Shown in pieces: positions 59,696 through 64,000 of a stretch of DNA of 64,000 nt (position 1 is the stretch's first letter; every line of letters begins with the position of its first letter). This DNA comes from Actinomadura parmotrematis (GTDB lineage Bacteria > Actinomycetota > Actinomycetes > Streptosporangiales > Streptosporangiaceae), in the NCBI RefSeq assembly GCF_019458805.1, contig NZ_JAIBOA010000016.1, positions 141,648 to 205,647 of the forward strand, in the 5' to 3' direction. The notes under the pieces were generated by a model, which worked only from the letters and a program-made list of their open reading frames with translations, had not been told where the DNA came from and ran no database searches. Made by a program: the position numbers and the translations under genes.

Positions 59696-60267
59696 CCGGC
59701 GGCGTCCGCCTGCGCGCCGGCGGCCGGGACCTGGCCGACGAGGCGTTCGACGCCGTCTGCGCCCTCCACGACGAGGTGTTCGCCGAACCCCCCTTCGCCT
59801 GGGGACCCGACACCGCGGCGGGCAACGTCGCCGACCTCGAACGGCTCCGCGGCGACCCCACCTTCCGCCTCCTGCTCGCCGAGGACGCCGGCCGCCCCGT
59901 CGGGTACGCCTACGGACACCGCCTGCCGGTGGACCACGGCTGGTGGGGCGACTTCCCCGAACCGCTGCCGCCCGACCTCACCGCCGAATGGGAGGGACGC
60001 ACCTTCGCCCTCGTCAGCCTCGCCCTCCGCGCCCCCTGGCGCGGTCGCGGCACCGGCGCCCGCATCGTCCGCGGTCTGCTCGCCGGACGCGACGAGGAAC
60101 GCGCCGTCCTGTCGGTCCAGCCCGCCGCCACCGCCACCCAGGCGTTCTACCGGCACCTCGGCTGGCGCCCGGTCGGCCGCAAGGGCCCCCTCGCCGGCGT
60201 CACACCGCCGTACTGGGACATCTACCTGCTGTCCCCGCTCCCCGGGAGGGACGCCGCTCACGGGTAG
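59692..60267 (+). CDS. GNAT N-acetyltransferase
   Basis: 191 aa from GTG 59692. GNAT motifs: LLAEDAGRPVGYAYGHRLPV, then SLALRAPWRGRGTGARIVRG with the R/Q-x-x-G-x-G/A acetyl-CoA loop, and ATQAFYRHLGWRPVGRKGPL. Last gene of the four-gene unit; 3' end overlaps the convergent nuclease gene by 10 bp. The substrate is unknown. Confidence 0.9.
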   Translation: MTGGVRLRAGGRDLADEAFDAVCALHDEVFAEPPFAWGPDTAAGNVADLERLRGDPTFRLLLAEDAGRPVGYAYGHRLPVDHGWWGDFPEPLPPDLTAEWEGRTFALVSLALRAPWRGRGTGARIVRGLLAGRDEERAVLSVQPAATATQAFYRHLGWRPVGRKGPLAGVTPPYWDIYLLSPLPGRDAAHG

Positions 60268-61052
60268 AGGTCGCCGGGCGCGGACGTCCGCCCGTCCTCC
60301 TCCCTTCGGGGCGACGGCGAGCGCCGTAGGCGGTACCGGCGGCCCCGGACCCGGCTCGCGAGCCCGGCCATCTCCACGAACCCTTCGTCGCCGGACGCCC
60401 ACCGCTCCAGCCCGGCGCGGTCGATCAGCGCGATGCGGAACTCCTCGGCCCGCGCGCGGGCGTCGCGGCTGAAACCGCCGTTGGTCACCACCACCGCCAC
60501 GTCCGCGCCGTGCACGGGATAGGCGGTCCCGTGCACCGCGTAGATCACGCCGACGCCGACGTTGCGTTCCTTGACGGTGTGCTTGCACTGCACGACGACC
60601 TTCAGGCCCGACCCCGGATGCGTCCCGATCACGTCGGCGCAGCCGTCGCCGCTGCCGCCGACGCGCCGCGCCACGAGGCCGTCGCGGACCATCAGGTCGC
60701 GGGTCAGGTCCTCGAAGGCGCCCGGCGACAGCGCGTCGATCTCGGGGAGGGCGCGGCACAGGGCCGCGCGCCGGCGCGCCGCCGCGCGCGCCGCCAGCAT
60801 CCGCCCCCGCACGTACAGCCATCCGAGGCACGCCAGCACCGCCACCAGCAGCGGGATCGGCCACCACGCGCTCAGCAGGACGCGCAGCGCGACGCGCGCC
60901 AGCGTCACGGCGAGCCAGCCCGCACCCGCGGCCAGCAGGAACACCGCCGCCCAGCCCTCCCTGGACCGCGGCCGGCGCCGCCGCACCAGCCGCCACACCG
61001 CGGCGGCGGCCCGAGCGGCACCGGACCGCCGCCCGCCCACCCGGTAGCTCAC
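60258..61052 (-). CDS. Membrane-anchored Mrr-like restriction endonuclease
   Basis: 264 aa from GTG 61052. After a basic N-terminus there are two hydrophobic segments (about residues 34-62 and 65-85: VFLLAAGAGWLAVTLARVAL; PIPLLVAVLACLGWLYVRG). The Mrr_cat domain follows: IDALSPGAFEDLTRDLMVRD, RRVGGSGDGCADVIG (Asp), GLKVVVQCKHTVKERNVGVG (QxK), VVVTNGGFSRDARARAEEF. It probably cuts modified or foreign DNA at the membrane. Its coding tail is duplicated at 56195-56331. Confidence 0.87.
   Translation of the reverse strand: MSYRVGGRRSGAARAAAAVWRLVRRRRPRSREGWAAVFLLAAGAGWLAVTLARVALRVLLSAWWPIPLLVAVLACLGWLYVRGRMLAARAAARRRAALCRALPEIDALSPGAFEDLTRDLMVRDGLVARRVGGSGDGCADVIGTHPGSGLKVVVQCKHTVKERNVGVGVIYAVHGTAYPVHGADVAVVVTNGGFSRDARARAEEFRIALIDRAGLERWASGDEGFVEMAGLASRVRGRRYRLRRSPSPRREEDGRTSAPGDLYP
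60332..60438. repeat. 107-bp direct repeat, right copy
   Basis: The parental copy, inside the intact nuclease gene. See 56221-56327 for the partner; spacing 4111 bp. Confidence 0.85.
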
Positions 61053-61388
61053 CGCGCACCCCGCAGCGTCCGGCGGAGATCAGGTGCGGCGCCCGCGTGC
61101 GGGCCGCGCCCAAGGTGGATCCGCGCCATGCCGGTCTCCTCGGGGCGGGACGCCGCGGACCGCCCGCCGGCTCGGTACCCGCCCGGTTCACGCCAGTCGA
61201 ACGCGCACCTCCGACAGTAACCGCCCCTCGGTCAATGATCGCCGCGAGAAGTGGTCAAAAGGTGAGGAAAGCCTGTCGCCGTTGTAGATGCTGGAATGGC
61301 GGGTCATGCTCGGGGCATAGACCGCCGGCATCCCGTCACCGGAAAGCGCGCGCGACCGCGCGTCCGCCGCGGCCCGCCGGGGGCGCCA
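61053..61388. other. 336-bp region without a supported gene
   Basis: Upstream region of the leftward nuclease gene and the rightward gene at 61389. The part around 61190-61290 is AT-richer (AATGATCGCCGCGAGAAGTG; TTGTAGATGCTGGAATGG) and likely contains promoters. No clear repeat. Confidence 0.35.
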
Positions 61389-61808
61389 ATGTTCGAGCGG
61401 GCGTACCGGGACGGCCGGGTGGTGACCGAACGCCCGGACGACCCCCGGCTGATCAACCTCGCGACCATGCTGAGCAGCGACATCGGCGGCTGGGGCGTCC
61501 CGCTGCTGGAAGCGCTGGACCTGGTCGAGCGCGCGCGGGCCGGGCACGACTCGGGGGAGTGGACCGCCAACGCCACCTCCGCCCGGTACCGGCCCGACGG
61601 CGTCACCGTCACCGACCTGGGGCCGAAGCCCCAGCGCGTGCGGTACAGCCTGGACGAGGTCCACCAAGCCCTCCTGGAGTACTGGGAGTTCCTGTTCCCC
61701 GAGAGCGGCGGGCGCCGGAAGGCCGTGGAGGAGTGGGCGTACTGGTACGAGCGCGAGCACCCCGGCGCCGACCACCCACACCCTTGCTTGGACCACCTTC
61801 CATTATGA
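61389..61808 (+). CDS. Protein of unknown function
   Basis: 139 aa from ATG 61389; an upstream in-frame ATG (61296) would add an Arg/Pro-rich, shadow-like extension, so the inner start is preferred. Segments: FERAYRDGRVVTERPDDPRL, INLATMLSSDIGGWGVPLLE, and RVRYSLDEVHQALLEYWEFL. No domain recognised. Ends in a short His/Pro-rich tail. Confidence 0.5.
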   Translation: MFERAYRDGRVVTERPDDPRLINLATMLSSDIGGWGVPLLEALDLVERARAGHDSGEWTANATSARYRPDGVTVTDLGPKPQRVRYSLDEVHQALLEYWEFLFPESGGRRKAVEEWAYWYEREHPGADHPHPCLDHLPL

Positions 61809-61934
61809 CCGGAATATTTATTTGCGTCGACCGTAACGGGAAAACGGGGCGGTCTCTATTTCCGACACGACGGATAAAGATACTTAACTGTTAAGGTCAT
61901 CTCGCGTTGATCTTGCGGGAAGGGGGCCGCCGGA
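61809..61934. promoter_or_regulatory. AT-rich promoter region with 13-bp palindrome
   Basis: Markedly AT-rich for this genome (GGAATATTTATTTGCGTC). It contains CTTAAC-T-GTTAAG (61883-61895), a 13-bp palindrome, 40 bp before the ATG at 61935. Probably a regulated promoter for the ESX-like segment. Confidence 0.5.
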
Positions 61935-62642
61935 ATGGACGAACGCATCGACCGGGCGCGCCGCCGGCCAGCCGTACAGCGCGCGTCGGCCGCATCCGCC
62001 GCGCCCGCCCCGGCGCCGGAGCGCTCCCGGTGCAGGCGACGGCCGCGTCCGAGGATGGGACCGTCCCCGTCGTCGCCGCCGACCGCCAGGCGAGCGGCGT
62101 CGAGATGGACGCGCGGCTCCTGCGCCCAGACCCGGCCGACGTCGCGGGCCGCCTCCGCGCGGTCGTCAACACCGCCCTGGACCGGACAAGGCCTGCCGCC
62201 GCTCCCGCGCCCGACGTCCCGCCCGTCGATCTCGCCGCGCTCGGGCGATGGCTGGACGCCGTCCCGGGCGAGGGGATGGCTGAGACGCGCCACATCACCG
62301 GCACACTCGGCGAAGTCGTCGCGCAGATCAACCGGTGCGCCGTGATGAGCGGCGCCTACACCCCACCGGACCTGGACGGACTGCTCGCGCGGACCCGCAC
62401 GGCACTGGCCGCCGCGCAGGACTCGAAACGACCCGAAGCGGGCGAGGGCGCCGGGCGGGCGCGTCTACGCGGAGGTGTCGGCCACCGGTGCGGTGCTGCG
62501 CCCGCACTGGAACTCACCTGCGACATCGAGGCGGCCCCGGACGAGGGCCTGCGTGAGCTCCGCGGCCATGTGACCTCGCTCCGAGCCCTGATGGGCAACG
62601 TCGAACCGAAAGAGAGCCGCCCCATCCCCCGGGAGACTCCTC
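61935..62642 (+). pseudogene. Broken hypothetical gene upstream of ESX-like gene
   Basis: ATG 61935, AAGGGGG upstream, reads MDERIDRARRRPAVQRASAA. Coding signal then moves to another frame at about 62020-62030 (DARLLRPDPADVAGRLRAVV; PPVDLAALGRWLDAVPGEGM; AVMSGAYTPPDLDGLLARTR). Near 62455-62510 a third frame reads GRVYAEVSATGAVLRP, and the signal returns with ALELTCDIEAAPDEGLRELR. That makes at least two, probably three, frame changes. Decay or sequence errors. Confidence 0.55.
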
Positions 62643-63067
62643 ATGGCACCCGAACTCAAGGCCGACCACCAGCAGATGCTGCGGGCCGGCCGGGACATCG
62701 GCACGGCCGCGCAGATCCTCCGCTCGCTCACCGGCGGCTGCTACCAGGCCGTCCTTGAGATGTTCCAGGAATGCCTGGAGGACAACATCGACGGGGTCGC
62801 CCAGCACGCCGAGGGCGTCCAGGCGACGGCCCACACCTACCGCGAGTCCGAGGACGTCTCCGACCGTGAGGTCGACAGGATCAAGGACGTCCTCTGGTGG
62901 GGCTGCAACTCCCCGGCGAGCTGCGTCCCCTGCTGTCGATGCTCGGCTGCACCGGGCCCGGGGCCGACGAGACCAAGCCGCTGTAGATGGGGCAGACCTG
63001 GACCGAACTCCAGGCACCGCACGCCAATCTGGAGGACGTCGGCGACGACACCGCCCGCCCCTTCTGA
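62643..63067 (+). pseudogene. ESX/WXG100-like small protein, frame disrupted
   Basis: From ATG 62643 the first 85 residues are helical and ESX-like in size: LKADHQQMLRAGRDIGTAAQ, ILRSLTGGCYQAVLEMFQEC, LEDNIDGVAQHAEGVQATAH, TYRESEDVSDREVDRIKDVL. After about 62895 coding composition shifts to another frame (LQLPGELRPLLSMLGCTGPG, ADETKPL, TAG), directly followed by ATG 62987 (MGQTWTELQAPHANLEDVGD). The original gene was probably longer and has a frameshift. No EccC or other type VII genes lie nearby. Confidence 0.5.
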
Positions 63068-63242
63068 CCGGCGCGAGCGCCGAAGGGGGCGCGGAACGGC
63101 ACCGGTACCCGAGCGCATGCGCGGGGCCGGTCCGCGCCGCGGCCGCCGCGCCCCCGGCGATGAGCCAAGCGTGTAGAGAACTGTCAGAGGTCTGTGGTTG
63201 TGTATCCAGTACACGGAAACGGTGTCGATCGAGGAAGGCGCG

Positions 63243-64000
63243 ATGAGCGACAGCAACGGCGGTGCGGCCCTTCCCGGCGGCACCCCGCCCACCGGTGAGG
63301 ACCCCCACCCCCTGGACGGTCCGCAGCACTTCAGCGGCGCCGCCTCCCACGCCGTCCGCGACGAGCTGCAGACCCTCATCGAACGCGACCTGCTCGGCCC
63401 CTGGGACGGTCCGCACGAGAAGTTCCGCTCGCGCGCGATGGGCCCCCGCGAACGCTACCTGGTCGGCATGCTCGGCCCCCGCCCACCCGCGATCCCCACC
63501 GCCGACGCCGCGGGGGACGTGCCCGACGGCGAGGCGAGCGCCGCCGGCGGGGGAGAGGCCGACCTGCCCGACATCACCAGCCCGCAGGCCCTCGGCCGCA
63601 TGTGGGCCTCCTCCATGGGCCTGTCGTTCTGCGTCGCCGCCGACGTGGACGCCGTCGCCGTCCGCGCCGCCTGGGGCCGCTACGAGCAGCGCGAGGAGGA
63701 GGACGACGACGGCAAGAAGACCCGCCCATGGACCCGCGAACCCGAGCAGTACGACCGCACCGTCGACCTCACCGCCGACGGCGCCCAGCGCATCCCCCTG
63801 CTCGCCGCCTCCGCCGACGGCCCCGGCGTGCACCTGCGGGTCGCCGTCCGCACCCGCGACGGCCGCCGCACCGTCGAGATCGCCCTGCTCAACCAGCAGA
63901 CCGAACCCGACAGCAACAAGGACACCGCCTGGATCTTCCAGCCGCGGCTCACCGTCACCGCCCGCGACGGCGCCGCACCCGTGTTCCTGCCCGTCGACGA
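63243..64000 (+). CDS. drmA: DISARM helicase DrmA, N-terminal part (cut by window edge)
   Basis: 252 residues from ATG 63243, with GAGGAAGG 4 nt upstream, open to the window end. The N-terminal domain matches the DrmA pattern as I know it: AVRDELQTLIERDLLGPWDG, PRERYLVGMLGPRPP, WASSMGLSFCVAADVDAVAV, RAAWGRYEQREEEDDD, TVEIALLNQQTEPDSNKDTA and WIFQPRLTVTARDG. DrmA is the DUF1998-containing helicase of DISARM and acts with DrmB; the helicase motifs would be further right. A DrmD/DrmMI-like pair lies 18.5 kb to the left. Confidence 0.75.
   Translation, partial: MSDSNGGAALPGGTPPTGEDPHPLDGPQHFSGAASHAVRDELQTLIERDLLGPWDGPHEKFRSRAMGPRERYLVGMLGPRPPAIPTADAAGDVPDGEASAAGGGEADLPDITSPQALGRMWASSMGLSFCVAADVDAVAVRAAWGRYEQREEEDDDGKKTRPWTREPEQYDRTVDLTADGAQRIPLLAASADGPGVHLRVAVRTRDGRRTVEIALLNQQTEPDSNKDTAWIFQPRLTVTARDGAAPVFLPVD

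Noticed and set aside
1..64000. CRISPR array, tRNA, rRNA, integrase or transposase
   Set aside because: Looked for regularly spaced repeats, cloverleaf ends and recombinase motifs by eye and found none; small or diverged cases could be missed without a search tool.

Overview
The window is very GC-rich with dense, strongly G/C-ending codon use. It carries actinobacterial signature genes: an AfsR-type regulator, XRE-DUF5753/DUF397 pairs, GPP34, DUF6879, a ScoMcrA-like nuclease and HelD. This points to the chromosome of a filamentous actinomycete, probably Actinomadura/Thermomonosporaceae or a close relative; the genus is inference. I see no rRNA, tRNA, CRISPR array, transposase or integrase.

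1-22.7 kb is mostly ordinary chromosome. It holds a cut-off GT4 glycosyltransferase, a lipoprotein serpin, a GGCT-like protein, a peroxiredoxin, a CocE-type hydrolase and an MscS channel. A TetR/MFS pair follows, with a repeated operator between them. Next come an ATPase-ankyrin fusion, a 3'-5' exonuclease, a stub of an FAD oxidoreductase, a DMT exporter, an acyltransferase and a GPP34-RHH-SPFH operon. The stretch ends with a head-SBD-HNH type IV restriction enzyme, a second MFS exporter, a SARP-STAND regulator, an HTH/repeat protein, a small protein paired with a nucleotide-cyclase-like protein, and an NTF2-like protein.

22.7-44.8 kb is a defence island. A HelD-type helicase with an extra C-terminal domain is followed by a DUF4352 membrane protein. 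Then comes a composite locus. A seven-gene, end-to-end overlapping minus-strand operon (37141 to 28515) encodes a two-TM coiled-coil protein and a one-TM, Asp-bearing partner (together a ZorAB/MotAB-like pair), a vWA protein, a PP2C phosphatase, a protein kinase whose C-terminus resembles the tail of BREX PglZ, BrxD, and a BrxHI-like helicase. An N6-methylase with an altered catalytic motif converges on it. A DrmD-like SNF2 helicase and an Eco57I/DrmMI/PglX-like methylase diverge from it. Neither PglZ nor DrmB/C is seen, so the locus mixes BREX, DISARM, Zorya and TerY-P parts and is the best candidate here for an undescribed system.

44.8-64 kb is accessory. It contains an RsbW-like ATPase/XRE/DUF397 regulatory trio with a DUF397 relic, and small unknown genes. 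A duplicated lipoprotein gene flanks a frameshifted secreted protease. A STAND-TPR ATPase is coupled to an aminoglycoside-phosphotransferase-fold kinase, followed by a RepA-like HTH protein. A four-gene cassette (small protein, DUF6879, NB-ARC/TPR, GNAT) is bracketed by a 107-bp direct repeat made from the 3' end of an Mrr-like nuclease gene. After a frameshift-ridden ESX-like patch, a DISARM drmA begins at 63243 and runs off the window, so at least part of a DISARM locus continues to the right.
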